DNA from: Tupaia tana | Taxonomy: Eukaryota > Chordata > Mammalia > Scandentia > Tupaiidae | NCBI GenBank assembly: GCA_026018925.1 | Contig: JAKSZU010000008.1 | Coordinates: forward strand, 9,290,415 to 9,354,414 | DNA length: 64,000 nt | Reading direction: 5' to 3' | Program-made: the position numbers and the translations under genes | In this document: positions 1 to 11,479 of the stretch, piece after piece | Position numbering within the stretch: position 1 is the first letter of the stretch | How the letters are laid out: every line of letters starts with the position of its first letter | The notes under the pieces: model-generated | The model's input: only the letters and a program-made list of their open reading frames with translations | Told to the model about the DNA's origin: nothing | The model's database searches: none

Positions 1-33
1 TGTAAACTGATACATTTTTGTATATGTGTATAC

Positions 34-150
34 ATATATATATATATATATATATATATTCCATATATATTTTTAAGTGGGGGATTAATATATATATATA
101 CACACACACATACACATACATACACACACACACACACACACATATATATG
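34..150. repeat. TA and CA dinucleotide tracts
   Basis: A (TA)n run at about 34-58, a second at 88-100, and a (CA)n run with TACA interruptions at 101-150. This is an ordinary compound microsatellite. Confidence 0.9.
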
Positions 151-304
151 GATTAGAAGATATTTCCTTCTATGCCATTTCTTTTTTGTAATGGTTGTAA
201 CATACTAAATTGATAATACAAGTTAATTATGACACATGATTTTTAAAACACTAACCTAAAGCCCACACTCTTTTACCACTCTGATGTAATGCCTCTTTAT
301 TTGA

Positions 305-362
305 TAACAATTCTCTATACATAGTAGGTATGCAATAAATATTTATTGAATGTTGTATGAAT
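305..362 (+). mobile_element. L2/MIR-type 3' end fragment
   Basis: The stretch reading ACATAGTAGG, then CAATAAATATTTATTGAATG, matches the well-known 3' terminus of L2-type elements. No more of the element is recognisable upstream. Confidence 0.45.
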
Positions 363-775
363 AGGAACAGGAATGGTGAAATCTGCAGATCCTCTAAAAA
401 TTGCATCTAAGTCAGTAGCTTCTGTTTTGTCCATCTGTGATGTTAAATCTTCCTCTTTACTAGTGACAAGAAGCACAATCTAATAAATCCATTGCTTTCT
501 GCAAGCCACCAGCATGTGAGCTGTCTGATGAGGGGAAGCCAACAGCAGATGGATTTGCTGGATAGAGGAGTTTTCAAAGAACAGGGTTCTAATCTGTTCT
601 GTGCTAATAGAAAATGCCGAAGCTGGGAGATTTGTAAAAGTAGATGGTTATTCAGCTCCTGGTTTGGAGGTCCAGGGTCCGGAGTCCTCTCACAAAGTTG
701 CATTACATCATGGCAGAGGACAGGAGAGCGTGGTCTGCAGTCCACACATCTGTCTCATTTTCGCTTTTTGGTTTT
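363..775. other. unassigned sequence
   Basis: I see no repeat or gene here. Frames of up to 100 codons lie on both strands, but they overlap each other and carry no recognisable domain. Confidence 0.4.
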
Positions 776-1027
776 TAGGTAGCTATAGGATGTGTGTGAT
801 TGCCTGAGAGAGACAGAGAGAGAGAGAAAGAGAAAAAGAGAGAGGAAAAGTGAGAAATCACTCCCCTTAGGGAGAATAGCCATGCTGCAATTCCCTTCTC
901 CATTCTCCTTTTAGGCTTTTGGACACAAGCATATGCAATTTTCAAGCCACTAGGTCCAGGACTCAAACCGTGAAGCTGACCATGTGGGATCCAGCATCCT
1001 TGACTTTCATACCACCTAGCGGCCTTT
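776..1027 (-). mobile_element. SINE-A, old copy
   Basis: Read on the minus strand it has the tRNA-like head (1027 leftwards), the TGCAATTCCCTTCTCC middle and the GA-rich complement of the CT zone (808-860). CpGs are mostly decayed and the A tail is gone, so it is old. Confidence 0.85.
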
Positions 1028-1044
1028 ATTTCCTTTTTTAATAC

Positions 1045-1205
1045 ACTCAGGAGGAGTGGGGGCCCTACTCTAGGGACCTTAATCCTAATCTCTTTCCCAA
1101 AGGCCCACCTTTGAACACCCTAATTGGATCAAGTTCTCACCCTCTTAATCCCATCACAGTGGCTCAGCACTAAGTTTTTAGGGGCTATATTCAAACTAAA
1201 GCAAA
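1045..1205 (-). mobile_element. MaLR-type LTR fragment (MST/MLT1-like)
   Basis: The CCCAAAGGCCCACC motif followed by an AAATACC-like block and a TTCAAACTAAAGCA end matches the reverse complement of ERVL-MaLR LTRs by memory of the consensus. It is an old, partial LTR with no internal region beside it. Confidence 0.4.
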
Positions 1206-2197
1206 CAGAATAAAGTCAAAGCTGAATTTTGGCCACTTTACGCCCATAATGCCCAGTGATACCAGCTTTGGATTCTTTTGCAACCTCAGGACTCCTGGCC
1301 CAGGGGCCAGTGCCTCCTGCTCTTCCCGATGTTGCGCCCTCATTCTCACCTGTGCGGTGGGCTGAGTTCTAAGACAGTGGAGATCAATCTTCTATCTTAT
1401 TTTTCTCCTAGATTTTCTTTCAGTATGCTCAAGAGTTGTCTTTACTGCAAACAAATCATAATCTATCAACAGTTACTCATTGGTATTTTATAACCAGGAT
1501 TTGTCATTGTGTATGCCTGGGGTGAGCAGGAACCATACTGTGAGTGGCAGATGTGTCTTCCCTCCTTTACAGAAGACAGCCTAAACCTTCCAGATATTCC
1601 CTTGCTGATCCCTTATAGACTAGAGTCGAATGAATTCCCTTTCAAATAGTCCCTCAGTTTAACTACTGCTTTGTAGCTATTTCTGTAAATGTATGCAGCT
1701 TAAACGAGGGCTGTATTCTTTCATTTTCATTCTCACACTGGTTAGGTTATGCATGTGAGAGTTTTGATAAGTACTAATCTATTTAACATAATAGCCATGC
1801 CTCCTGGAGTCGTCTAAAAGCCTCTAGTGATTATGGTATCAGAAAAGTTGGCTACTAATCAAACAATAATAATTGAAATAATTAAAAATATATAGGTCTT
1901 GATCATTTTTGTTCCAAGATAGCAAAGGAATTGCACGTTCTCCTTTCACTGTGGATACATCTGATGTCTTCTAGCCGATTGGTTACACTTCTTTAATGAG
2001 TGACGAGGACTTTAAAATGGTAGTTATGCAAAGAAATTAGAAGACCTGTTAAATAATTTTAGCTTAAGTTTAAACAACTTTAGATCTTAAAACAGTTCTG
2101 AAGAGATACCCTGGGGCTTTCTATATGTGCTACAGTTTTAAATTCACAACTAGCATATCCAGGAAAGATATGAAAAAAAGGAAAATATTAAAAGCCT
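1206..2197. other. unassigned sequence
   Basis: About 1 kb with no feature I recognise; AT-rich after 1700. No long frame and no CpG cluster. Confidence 0.4.
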
Positions 2198-2212
2198 CCC
2201 CCCCCCCCCCCC
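2198..2212 (+). repeat. 15-base C run
   Basis: An uninterrupted run of C directly abuts the 5' end of the SINE-A that starts at 2213. On the minus strand this is a G run able to take part in quadruplex structures. Confidence 0.9.
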
Positions 2213-2481
2213 AGTCTGGCCTTGTGGTCTAGTGGTTAAGGGAGCCAGATCCCACATGACCAACCTTTGTTTGAATCCCAGTCCAAGGGGCTTGAAGAAT
2301 AACAGCAGGCATATGGGAACGTGTGACCAAAATCCTCACAGGAGAGAGAAATCGAGGAAAAGGAATTGCAGTGTGACCACACCCTGGGAAGCTTTCTCCC
2401 TGTCTGTCTGTGTTCTCGCTGGCGTATACATGCATCCCCTGGCAATTAAAAATAAGTAAATAAACTTTTTTAAAAAAAAAA
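2213..2481 (+). mobile_element. SINE-A, old copy
   Basis: The head carries TCTAGTGGTTAAGG (A box) and TTTGAATCCC (B box), followed by a diverged middle and a CT-rich zone. The tail, AATAAGTAAATAAACTTTTTT plus A10, resembles the SINE-B tail. Confidence 0.8.
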
Positions 2482-2892
2482 GTTGTTGTCGTCATCATCA
2501 TCATTATTATTATTGGCAGAACATCCCCATAAACTGAATACATTTACAACTGAGCATGAATGAGTGTCTGTGCTGAGGCTGGAACTGGAGTCCATGGCCC
2601 TAACCCACATAAGAAATGATAATGCCCGTCATTTCTAAGAGCCCCCAGTTTTAGGTCCTGGAGCTCAATGACAGTGTGAACATTTTACATTTAGTGGTCG
2701 TTAGGACCGGACTGCCATCTCAACTTCTGGGATAATATCTCAAGAATTTGCTAGGAAAACGGGTCAGGAGACTTCACACATAAAGCCAAAAGAAAATTTG
2801 GGGAGGGGGTATGGTAGGAAAAGGAGGGAGATAAACTAGATTCATCCAGGTCTCTCACCCTCTGTCTTGAGATTGTAAATGTTACCTTTTAG
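2482..2892. other. unassigned sequence
   Basis: Starts with a short GTC/ATC/ATT trinucleotide-like stretch (2483-2515). The rest is unique-looking and without coding potential. Confidence 0.4.
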
Positions 2893-3094
2893 GGGTCAGG
2901 TGGTGGCACTGCAGTAAAATGGGACTCTGTGAGGCTGGCCCATGTGGGACGGCTCTGTGTTCGCTCCCGAGACCTCCCTGGATATGCCAGGCACCTGTGT
3001 GCCCTGGATGACAGCGTAAGACCATGTTGGGAGTGCTGTCTCTCTGTCTTCTTGTCCATATTGTTCATGGAATAAATAAATAAACTTTTAAAAA
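2893..3094 (+). mobile_element. SINE-B copy
   Basis: Starts GGGGTCAGGTGGTGGCACTG, has a tRNA-like TTCGCTCCCG near the B-box position, then CTGTCTCTCTGTC and the terminal ATGGAATAAATAAATAAACTT. This is one of the cleaner sense copies of this family in the window. Confidence 0.8.
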
Positions 3095-3370
3095 TTTACC
3101 TTTACAGTAATGGCTGAGTTCCCACTACTATCCACTCAGTTCTAGTATTTTGAGCATGTGCTCTGATCAAGGCATTTAGTTAGGTTAAATTGGAAACTAA
3201 AAAGTAGTAGCTTTTCTCAAGCCCTTCAGGGAGAGAGAAAAATATAAATACCTGAAACTAATAACCTGAATAACTAATAATTCAAAACTAAAAATGGTAA
3301 AAGATACAGACGCTTTGCAGAAAATTATAGAAGAGAGTAGACTCATCCTTGGAATGAAAGAATAATTTGA

Positions 3371-3629
3371 ATTATTATTATCTTTTTGCTATAGAGTGTG
3401 TGCACTTGCTGGAGAGAGACAGATAGAGAAAGTGAGAAATCACCTCCCTGCCCCCCTCTCCAAGATAGGATGCCCATGTCACAGTCCCTTCTCTTCCATT
3501 CTCTCCAGATTTTGGGCATGCATGCACACATGCCCGGCATGTTCATCAAGTTGCCAGGTTCAGGACTCAGACCATAGAGTTGGCTATGTGGGATCCAACT
3601 CCTTAACCACCATGCCACCTGCTGGCCCA
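3371..3629 (-). mobile_element. SINE-A copy
   Basis: In minus orientation: TTTTTGCTATAG end (3383), GA-rich zone, CATGTCACAGTCCCTTCTC middle, and head ending at CCTGCTGGCCC (3629). Confidence 0.9.
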
Positions 3630-4054
3630 ATCATTTTAATATGTAGTGTAGAGGGCACACTACATATTAATACAGTGGTATTATCTGTGTTGAGATGTGT
3701 TTTCTGGTATCTTCCAAGAATGGCTGTTTTTGCATGTCTAATGTACAATCTCACATAGTTAGAGGGTTATTATGACGCCTCTTTTGTTCTAAGACTGTCT
3801 CATCCATTATTCCTTTATTGACATTTAGCTCATTTAAGCACGCTTACCAGCTGTTAGTAAATTAAAGAGATAAGATCAGTGAGGAGGAGATTGCATTCAA
3901 GAGACACAGCAACTCTTTTTATTATCTGTTGGTTTCAGACCCATGCTGTCCTTCTCCTCCAAGCACAGGCAACGGAGCATGTGCTCAGAGAGGAGGAGAA
4001 GAGAAGACTGGGCATAGTAGAGAGAGGAAAAAAAGGTTGTTTTTATTTTTTTTT
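3630..4054. other. unassigned sequence
   Basis: No repeat recognised. Contains a short GA-rich block at 3985-4033. Confidence 0.35.
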
Positions 4055-4311
4055 TTGTCCTTTATTTATAACTGAGTGTATATGCACCCCCGTGAAAATA
4101 GGGGGGTGATGGAGAGAGAGGAGCGCTCTTCACAGGGCCTCATCCTGCTATGATGTTCCTCCAGTTCTCCAGCCCATCTGATCTTGGGCGCTTGCCTACA
4201 TGCCAGTGTATTTCAGGCTGACTGGGCAGGGACTTTGAACTGAGATTGTCATGTGAGGTCTGGCTTCTTGTGAGTAGGTCATCACTGCTAAATTATGAAG
4301 CTAGCCCCCCA
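4055..4311 (-). mobile_element. SINE-A, strongly diverged copy
   Basis: Only the order of parts identifies it: T-rich tail, CACCCCCGTG, GA-rich zone, CCTCCAGTTCTCC, GATCTTGGGCGCTTGC, and the head ending GCTAGCCCCC. One of the oldest copies here. Confidence 0.6.
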
Positions 4312-4317
4312 AAAGAT

Positions 4318-4720
4318 TTTTCTTTCGCATTAAACCTTTTTTTAATTTGCATATAATCATTGTACACCTTTGTAACATGTGACATGGTTTTTCACAGTAT
4401 GCGTGCAATGCGTATCAATCAAGTCAAAGATATCACCATATACATCATCACCAAAAGATAATTTTCTATTCTTATATCCATTAAATATTTTTCTTCCTTG
4501 AACCTCTCCCTCTTCTCTGACTCCCTACTCTCTACTCTACAGTCTTTGGTAACTGTGCTTGCCATCTCTGCTAGCAGACCTTCCAATCTTTCAGGTTTTG
4601 CAGAGTGTAGACATTTGGTATACATTGAGCCGGGACATACATTGCCTGTCTTTCATAGTCTGGTTTGCTTCACTTAGCAGTAAATCTTCTATATTCATCT
4701 ACTTTGTATCAGATGTCCAA

Positions 4721-4764
<44 letters not shown>

Positions 4765-5285
4765 ATGGCTGTAGTATTTTGTAGTGTATATGTGCCACAG
4801 TTTTTCAATCCAGTCTTCTGTTCTTCAGCATTTGGGTTGATTCCACATCTTAGCAATTGAGGATAATGCTGCAATAAATATGGATTTGCAAGTGTTTTTC
4901 TAACTATATTCCTATACTTTGGGTAAATACCCAGGAGTAGTATTGCTAGATCATATGGTGGTTCTATTTGCAGGTCTTCGAGGAACCTCCATATTGTTAT
5001 TTACAGTGGCAGTACTACTTTACATTCCCACTAACAGTTTAGGAGGGTTCCCTGTCTCACCAGCACAGGTCATTCTTTATTTTTTTAATCTTAGGCTTTC
5101 TGACTAAGTGGTTCTGATTTTCATTTCCCTTGAAAGAGATGTCAAGCATTTTTCTTTTTCTTTTTGGCCATTGGTATGTCTGCCTTGGAGAGCTGACTGT
5201 TCAGCTCATTTGCCAATCTTTTAATAGGATTGTTTATTTATTTGTGGGTAAGCTGCTTGAGTTCCCTGTATATTCTTGAAAAATT
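4318..5285 (-). mobile_element. L1 (L1MA-like) 3' region, antisense
   Basis: The plus strand reads as the reverse complement of the 3' end of a mammalian L1. It runs from a GTACACCTTTGTAACATGTG 3'-UTR block through TTTATGGCTGTAGTATTTTG and AAATACCCAGGAGTAG to ATTCCCACTAACAG and TTGCCAATCTTTTAATAGG. It is a 5'-truncated copy; the ORF2 end lies in the right part and is riddled with stops. An expanded (CT)n lies inside. Confidence 0.85.
4724..4758 (+). repeat. (TC)n microsatellite inside L1
   Basis: About 17 TC units within the antisense L1, just before TTTATGGCTGTAG, a position that is not CT-rich in L1. Confidence 0.9.
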
Positions 5286-5527
5286 TTTAAAGTCAACTCA
5301 CAGGCGACAACTCAGAACCTTATTAAAGAAATGTATAATAGATAAAAATTCAGTCTTTCTTAAATGTTCTAGAAATATATTGAAATAACAATGGTTGCTT
5401 AAGAGTCCTTAGATATTTCTAAAGCATGATGTCTAAAAATTGGTACTGAGTCCCACCAAGTAGGTAGGGTGCTTCAAGTTAAAGAAAACTGTCAACGATT
5501 GTTTTCTCTATGACATGAAGCTTGCAT

Positions 5528-5682
5528 ATAATATGCGATAAATAATGGATTTACAAGTGTTTTTTTGACTGTATTCCTATGCTTTGGGTGAATACCCAGG
5601 AGTAGTATTACTAGATCATATAGTGGTTCTATTTGTGGGTCTTTGAGGAACCTCCATATTGTTCTCTACAGTGGCAGTACAG
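5528..5682 (-). mobile_element. internal L1 fragment, near-copy of 4875-5022
   Basis: About 150 bp match the L1 at 4875-5022 with roughly 90% identity (my estimate by eye). Neither the 3' end nor an A tail is present, so it is not a normal 5'-truncated insertion. It ends at CAGTGGCAGTAC against L2 sequence. Confidence 0.75.
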
Positions 5683-5687
5683 TGGCT

Positions 5688-6230
5688 CATTCATTTATTC
5701 AACAAATATTGAAGGTTTACCATGACCTGGCATTGTGTCACGAGAAGGTGATAGGAAGGGCCAGCAGGTGGTGTGGCGGTTAAGGCACTGTACTCTCACA
5801 TGGCCAACCTTAGTTTGAGTCCTGGCAGCCTGAAAATTATGTTGAGCATGTGTATGTGCATGCCCAGTATCCCGAGAGGAGAATGGAGGAGAAGGGATTG
5901 TGGCATGGCCATTCCCTCTGGGGGGGGGGGCAGGGGAGATTTCTCACCTTCCCTCTCACTATCTCTCTCTGTTGAGCTCATGTGCCCTATGCCAAAAAAA
6001 CTTTAAAAAAAAAAAAAAAAAGGTGATAGGATAGTTTCCAGATCAAAATGCTGAGGGAGGTGATGCTCTTGGTTTGGCTTAGTTTTGATAATTTTGGAGA
6101 TAGGCAGTAATTGATATTGGCTGTGCAGGAGCCCAGTGAGAAGATAAGTTGAATATGCAGGAGAGAGGGGAAGTAACTGCTGAAAGGCCTTAGAGAAGTG
6201 TGCAGGGAATAAGGTTGTGACCATGTAATA
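5688..6230 (-). mobile_element. L2 3' region, antisense, split by a SINE-A
   Basis: TCATTCATTTATTCAACAAA is the reverse complement of the L2 3' end, followed by a CATGACCTGGCATTGTG block. The element is split by the SINE-A at 5757-6019 and appears to resume at 6032, where similarity fades and the right end is uncertain. Confidence 0.55.
5757..6019 (+). mobile_element. SINE-A with 12-bp target duplication
   Basis: AAGGTGATAGGA at 5745-5756 is repeated after the A tail at about 6020-6031. Head, CGAGAGGAGAATGGAGGAG middle, a G10 version of the palindrome and A17 tail are all present. The head belongs to the older GGTTAAGGCACTG type. Confidence 0.95.
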
Positions 6231-6657
6231 AATGATCATCTGTGTAAGAAATGAGGTGGTGTTCTGTCTGAATTCCTGAAATTCTGCACTCAGTCTGTAT
6301 ACACTAGAGAGGGAAATGTAAGCGGTGCCTGAGTGTCTGTTTTTGCATATTGGGACAGGGTTATGGAAACTCAAGGTCTAATCTCCCCCTCACTGTCTCA
6401 CTTCAAATATGCTCCATCTTTATTGCAAAGGGGCTGTAATTTTGGTCTCCTCTCTGTCCCAGGAGGGGCTATGGGGTTGATGAGAATGCGTTTGTAGTAA
6501 GAAAAATTTAGAAATGCTGGGTAGGTACTTTTGAGCCCTAACTGGAAGGTTCTACATAAACAGATTTCTCAGAAGAAGATATACTTAACAACACTGTTGT
6601 ATTTCAAAATGAAGATCTTAAAAATCAAAAGTCTAATGTTAAAGAGAGAGTTTTTGG
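6231..6657. other. unassigned sequence
   Basis: Nothing recognisable; no coding signal. Confidence 0.35.
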
Positions 6658-6905
6658 GGGGCCAGCAGGTGGAGTAGAGGTTAAGGCACTGGACTCCCAT
6701 GTGGTTAACTGTGGTTAGAGTCCTGGATCCAGTGGCTTAAAACTCACGCCGGGTGCATGTGCATGTGTGCTCAAAATCCCAGGAGGAAAATGGAGGAAAA
6801 GGGATTGTGGTGTGGCCATCCTTCCTGAAGGGTGATCTCTTGCTTTCTGTCTCTCTGTGTCTCCAGAAAGTGCATGCACCCTATAGCAAAAGTTTCTCAA
6901 ATGAA
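6658..6905 (+). mobile_element. SINE-A copy
   Basis: Head GGGGCCAGCAGGTGG, A box TAGAGGTTAAGG, B-box remnant GGTTAGAGTCC, middle GGAGGAAAAGGGATTG, 3' box GCACCCTATAGC. Tail short. Confidence 0.9.
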
Positions 6906-7334
6906 ATAGTTTTTTAAATATGACGATCTTCTTTGAGAGAACGCTGAACTCCTAAAACATCACACTCCTAATCTGCAAAACGGTAATACCGACAGTTGCC
7001 ACCTCAAAAGGTTTCTTTGAGCATTTCATTAGCTGACATATTCAGAATGTGCCTGACACTGACAGAGTGCTCGGGAATCATTAGCTATTGTTTCTATCAT
7101 CCTCATCAATGAGAAACAATGATAAGACCCTTTTACTTAATTGAATATGCACACCATTAAGCACATGTCCTTAATTTACAAAATTATGTGTGATTAAAGT
7201 TAATGTATTTACAAATAATTCACTCTTTTCACTGCAATCAACTAGGTTGATTTTTAAGCTACCAAAAATGGAAAATTTCACTGAAAAACTTTACATTCAA
7301 TTTTATTTGTTACAATAAAAAAAAATACATTTTA
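6906..7334. other. unassigned AT-rich sequence
   Basis: No repeat recognised; ends in a short T/A-rich stretch before the next SINE. Confidence 0.4.
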
Positions 7335-7585
7335 GGGCCAGCCAAGTGGCATAATAAAGGCAGTTATATCCCAAATGGCTGATGGCAAGGTTCGAGTCCC
7401 AGACTAGCAGCTTGAAAAGCATACTGGGCACATATATGTACATGCCTAAAATCCTGAGAAGAGAATGGAGGGGAAGGGTTTATGGTATGGGCATCCTCTG
7501 GGGGGTGATTACTCACTTTCCCTCTCTCTCTCTGTCTCTCTCTAACAAGTGCAAATATCCTGTGGCAAATTTTTTTAAAAAATTA
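7335..7585 (+). mobile_element. SINE-A, old copy
   Basis: Head GGGCCAGCCAAGTGGCAT, B box GGTTCGAGTCCC intact, middle AGAATGGAGGGGAAGGG, palindrome half GGGGGG. Lies tail-to-tail against the SINE-B at 7590. Confidence 0.85.
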
Positions 7586-7589
7586 CTTT

Positions 7590-7828
7590 TTAAAAGAAGT
7601 TTATTTATTTTTTCTTCCAAGAACAAGAAAGAGTGTGAGAGACAGTTACCCCCAACAAGGTCTTGATGCCACAACCTGCCCTCAGTTTCAGCCAGTTTGG
7701 ATCGTGGGTGAATATGTATGTGCCTTGCATACTCAAGGAGGTCTTCAGACTTGAACCGGGAACCTTCCCACGTGGCATTGTCTTTCAGAGGGTTGTGCTT
7801 TATCACTATGTCACCATCTACCCCTCTA
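7590..7828 (-). mobile_element. SINE-B copy
   Basis: Begins with the reverse complement of the AATAAACTTT tail (AAGTTTATTTATTTT), then GAGTGTGAGAGACAG, and ends in the tRNA-like head with GAACCGGGAACC and CTATGTCACCATC. Confidence 0.75.
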
Positions 7829-8235
7829 AAATACCACTTTTTTTTTTATGATTTTTACAAGGTGATCTCTTTCCTCAGGATGAAAATCCTCCTTCAGTTA
7901 TTCTGGGCTGGTGCCATCTTGACAAAGTGTCTTTTCCTCTTTAATTATCTCAAAAGTGAGTTCTGCCTTCAGACTCTAATAAATTATAATCATTTTCAAA
8001 TCCTAGCGTCCATTTCAATGCTAAAGAAGTCAAGCGTGGCGACTTAGGATGTGGTGTCAGTGAGAGCCCGACTGTGGAAGCTTTGTGTTGGGTCCATTGT
8101 TTTGTTCACATACTTTATTGAGACTTCCAGCTGGTAAGGCCATGGTAATGAGAAAATGTCTCCGCTTGGCTTGTGAGGAGACCCTCACATCCTTGGGGCC
8201 CCACGAGTTTCTCAGCACCTGAAATCTCTGCATTT
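7829..8235. other. unassigned sequence
   Basis: No feature recognised apart from a T9 run near 7843. Confidence 0.35.
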
Positions 8236-8428
8236 TAAAAAAATTATTTATTATTTCTTCAGAGAGAGAGTGAGAGGCAACCCCAATGGCATTTTCACGT
8301 TGTGATGCACCCCAGTCCCTGTCCGTCAGGTGATCCTCAGTCAGGATCATGCCTGGTGTACTCAGGCAGGTCTGTAGATACGGCCCCACCTCGCCCACGT
8401 GCGTTACCACTATCCCACAGCTACCCCA
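8236..8428 (-). mobile_element. SINE-B copy
   Basis: AAATTATTTATTATTTCTTC tail complement, GAGAGTGAGAGGCAACCCC, a GATCATGCCTGGTG block and the head ending CACTATCCCACAGCTACCCC. Confidence 0.75.
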
Positions 8429-9753
8429 AAGAGCTCAGTCTGAGGAATGGCTTGGCCACAAGGACTAGGACGAAACCCTTCATGCTCTCCACGCTGCTCC
8501 TCTGTGAGGTCCTCTTCTGTCTCTGTTCACTGTTTTCATCAAGTTCATTGACATTTATCGATACTGATATATGGCATCGTATACGGGCTAGAGGATGCTC
8601 TGCCGTGGGGGTTTGCAATGCCTACTTGTATTTCTGTTTTGTTTGCCGTTCCCACTGAAACGATGCTGAGGTGTGTAGTGGGCTGTCTAGTACTGTCCAT
8701 GAGCTGAGCCTGCTGCTGTGGCTTCCATGCTGAAAGGGTGCTTGGCCTCCTTTGTCAACGCCCTGACCCTGCACTGTGCTTGAGGTGGGCTCTCCACCTG
8801 CCTGACAAAAGGTGCCCATCCTCTGGACAGAGGTCTGCTTTTACAGAAATAATCTTCATCAAATAGAAAGATAATTCGGGATCATAAGGCCATCCGAGAG
8901 GGCGCTTTCAGATGAGCTGCGCTGCGTTGTCCTTCTGCTCATGAAGCCTTTTTGAAGGCTGCAGCGGACAGCCCTGCCCACAGCCCACACTCCTCCCTCA
9001 GCCTGGCCTCCTCTTCCTCTCCTCGTCCTTGCTGTTGTGGTGTCTGTGCCTCCCTTCCCTTCTCCCTGGTCCTAGTGCTCTGTCGCTGGGGACCCTGCTC
9101 ACCACAGCGGAGCGTCCAGTCTCTTCAGACCTCCTCCTCACACTCCACCTGTACGGAAACCTCAAGGCCCATCTGCCACAGGGAACACTGGGTCAGACAA
9201 GTCGGAAACACGCAAAGGGGAGAGGAAAGTGAGAAGGTCAAGAAGCCCTAGGGTTGTGGGAGGTGGGCAACTGTGGGTGCCAGCTGTGCCCGCAGTCAGG
9301 CCTGTGCTCTCATTTCTGCTTCTCTCTTTCTCTTTCCACTGCTCTCTTTTGGTCCACGTCTTTCTAATCCATCAGTAAGAGTCCCTCTAACAGCCTGCCA
9401 CAGATTCAAATCTCTGAATGTCAATTAGAAGCTCCCCCAAAAGAAAACAGGTGGGACTAAATTTGGCCTCAAGTCAATGAGCTCTCTGGGGGCTTGGAGG
9501 GGTCCCGCACCTACTGCTCAGTGCGGAGGAGCTGGTCTCCCAAAGATGAGAGGGGAGTGCTAAGCCCTGCAACTTGTCCGCCCACCCCACCCCATTCCAC
9601 TCCAGCGAGGCTGCTCCAGGCTCTGCAGCTCAGCCTGTCACCAGGTGCAGTGAAGCCACCCATGAGGCACCTGTTTCCCTCCTCCTCCCCTGGGCTTGCA
9701 ATCTCCTCCCACTTCAACCCTGTGTTGCTCCCAGCTGCTGGGGATTGTTCCCC
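8429..9753. other. unassigned, moderately GC-rich sequence
   Basis: About 1.3 kb with no repeat I recognise. The 8880-9720 part is relatively GC-rich with frames up to 99 codons on the plus strand. They are rich in Ser, Pro and Leu, lack domains, and share bases with other open frames, so I do not call a gene. A 3'-UTR or exon of an unannotated transcript cannot be excluded. Confidence 0.3.
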
Positions 9754-10010
9754 TCCCAGGGCATGAGCTTGCCAGAGAGAGACTGAGACAGACAGTGAGA
9801 GGGAGAATGAGAAATCACCACCCTCCCTTAACCCCACCCCCACCCAGGGGCATTGGCTATATTGCAATCCCTTCTCCTCCATTCTCCTGGGATTGGGGAC
9901 ATGCACACATGTGTCTGGTGTGATACTCAAGTTGCAGAATCCAGGGCTTGAACCCTGATCAGCCATGTGGGAGTCCAGCACCTTAACTACCATACCACCT
10001 GCTGACCTTG
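9754..10010 (-). mobile_element. SINE-A copy
   Basis: GA-rich complement at 9773-9812, palindrome remnant in an ACCCCCACCCAGGGG block, CAATCCCTTCTCCTCCATTC middle, head ending CACCTGCTGACC. Confidence 0.9.
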
Positions 10011-10964
10011 ATGGGGATTCTTAACAGTTCTCTCCTCCTACCTTCTATTCTTACACCACAGGGAGCCCAGGGCATTACTCACCATCTCTCTCCTGACCAC
10101 TTTGCCTTAGCCTCTGCATCTGGGTCGAACTAGAGAATTTTATGACACTGAAATTTGCTCTCAGCCCTCGCCGAGGCCTCTCCTGGAAGCGGAAGGGGTG
10201 GGCTATGCAGTGCTCTCCAGACTACAGACTGATCGCCCACACCCTTCCCTCCCTCTCCTTACCAAGATGTTTTCCCTGCTCCCAGTCCCGGGGTCTCCTG
10301 GGTCCCTCTTAGTGTTCCTGAAGTTGTCAGTGGTGCAGTTGGTCCTCAAAATGAAGAGACTTCTGTTTTTAAAGTATTATTTAAGAATTTACACTCAATT
10401 CTATTGTGTTGTTGGAAAACTCATGACACATTTTTGCATAGAAAACCATTTTAAAAGTCATGACTTTTCCGACAGCCCAACAGTAAACACTTATTTTAGT
10501 TATTATCGGTGAATTTTTGTTTTTCACAACTTAGATTTGGAAAGTTCATCTCTGGAAATCTAAACACAAAGAAAATACAACAGTGGAACCTGTAAGCATA
10601 TTAATTCTTAAGTGTTAATAAATGTTTTCTTCTTTTAAAGTCCCCAGTCTGGGCAAGTAAATCCACCAATATTCTGAACTTTGAACCTAGACATTTTGGA
10701 TTCGCATTTTCTGCTGTTACTTTTCAGTAAGCTTCTATTGCCTGTATGCCTGACGGAAACACATGCACAAAACACGCACGATGACATGCAGCTCAGTGAC
10801 TTGTGAAGAATGCAATGGAGTACAAGTGTATTTTGGAGCCAAGTATTTTTAGACACTAAGTTTTTTAGTGAGATGTATTTCTCATGGAGTTTTTGAAGTC
10901 ACTTGATGCTGGCAGAATGAGCCACCCACGTGACCAGCATCGGCTGGAGGCGCAGCCGCCTTCG
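10011..10964. other. unassigned sequence
   Basis: Nothing recognisable in nearly 1 kb; no convincing coding frame. Confidence 0.35.
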
Positions 10965-11415
10965 TGCTCTTTACAGCCCGCAGGGTGACCCCAGGACTTC
11001 GAACACTCTGGATTAGTTTTGCCTGTTTTGTAAATTTCACACAAATGGAACTGTGCAATATATATTCATTTTTGTCTGACTTTCACTCAGCATTAAACAG
11101 AGCAGAGTCACCTCTGTTGTGTTGTGATCGCTCATTGGTTCTCACTGCCATGTGGGGTCCCATAGTTCAGATTCCCCACGTCATCCTGCTACTGCTCAGT
11201 GTTTGGAAATGTGTTTCCAAGGCAGGCCGGCACAGCTAGCACGACTGGCTGTAGTGAGCATTCCTCCGCGTGCCTCCATTGAACACCTTCACGCATTTCT
11301 CATGGTTGTTCACCTGGGAAGGGACGCTGAGTCACAGAACTTGTATATGGTCAGCAGTGGCAGACACTGCCCAATGGTCCTCCAAGGCTGTTTCACCTCT
11401 CAGTAATGATTTCAT
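10965..11415 (-). mobile_element. old L1M fragment, antisense
   Basis: AAATGGAACTGTGCAATATA, a TTTCACTCAGCATTA block and TGGTTGTTCACCTGG follow the order seen in the antisense 3' region of old L1M elements. Identity is low and no frame survives. Confidence 0.55.
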
Positions 11416-11479
11416 AGTGTAAAAAATGATTTTTCATGAATTATTTATTTAATTTTACTAATTACTATTGTTATTAAAA

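Noticed and set aside
9511-9993. Minus-strand frame of 160 codons
   Set aside because: About half of it is the SINE-A at 9754-10010; the remainder overlaps plus-strand frames and has no domain.
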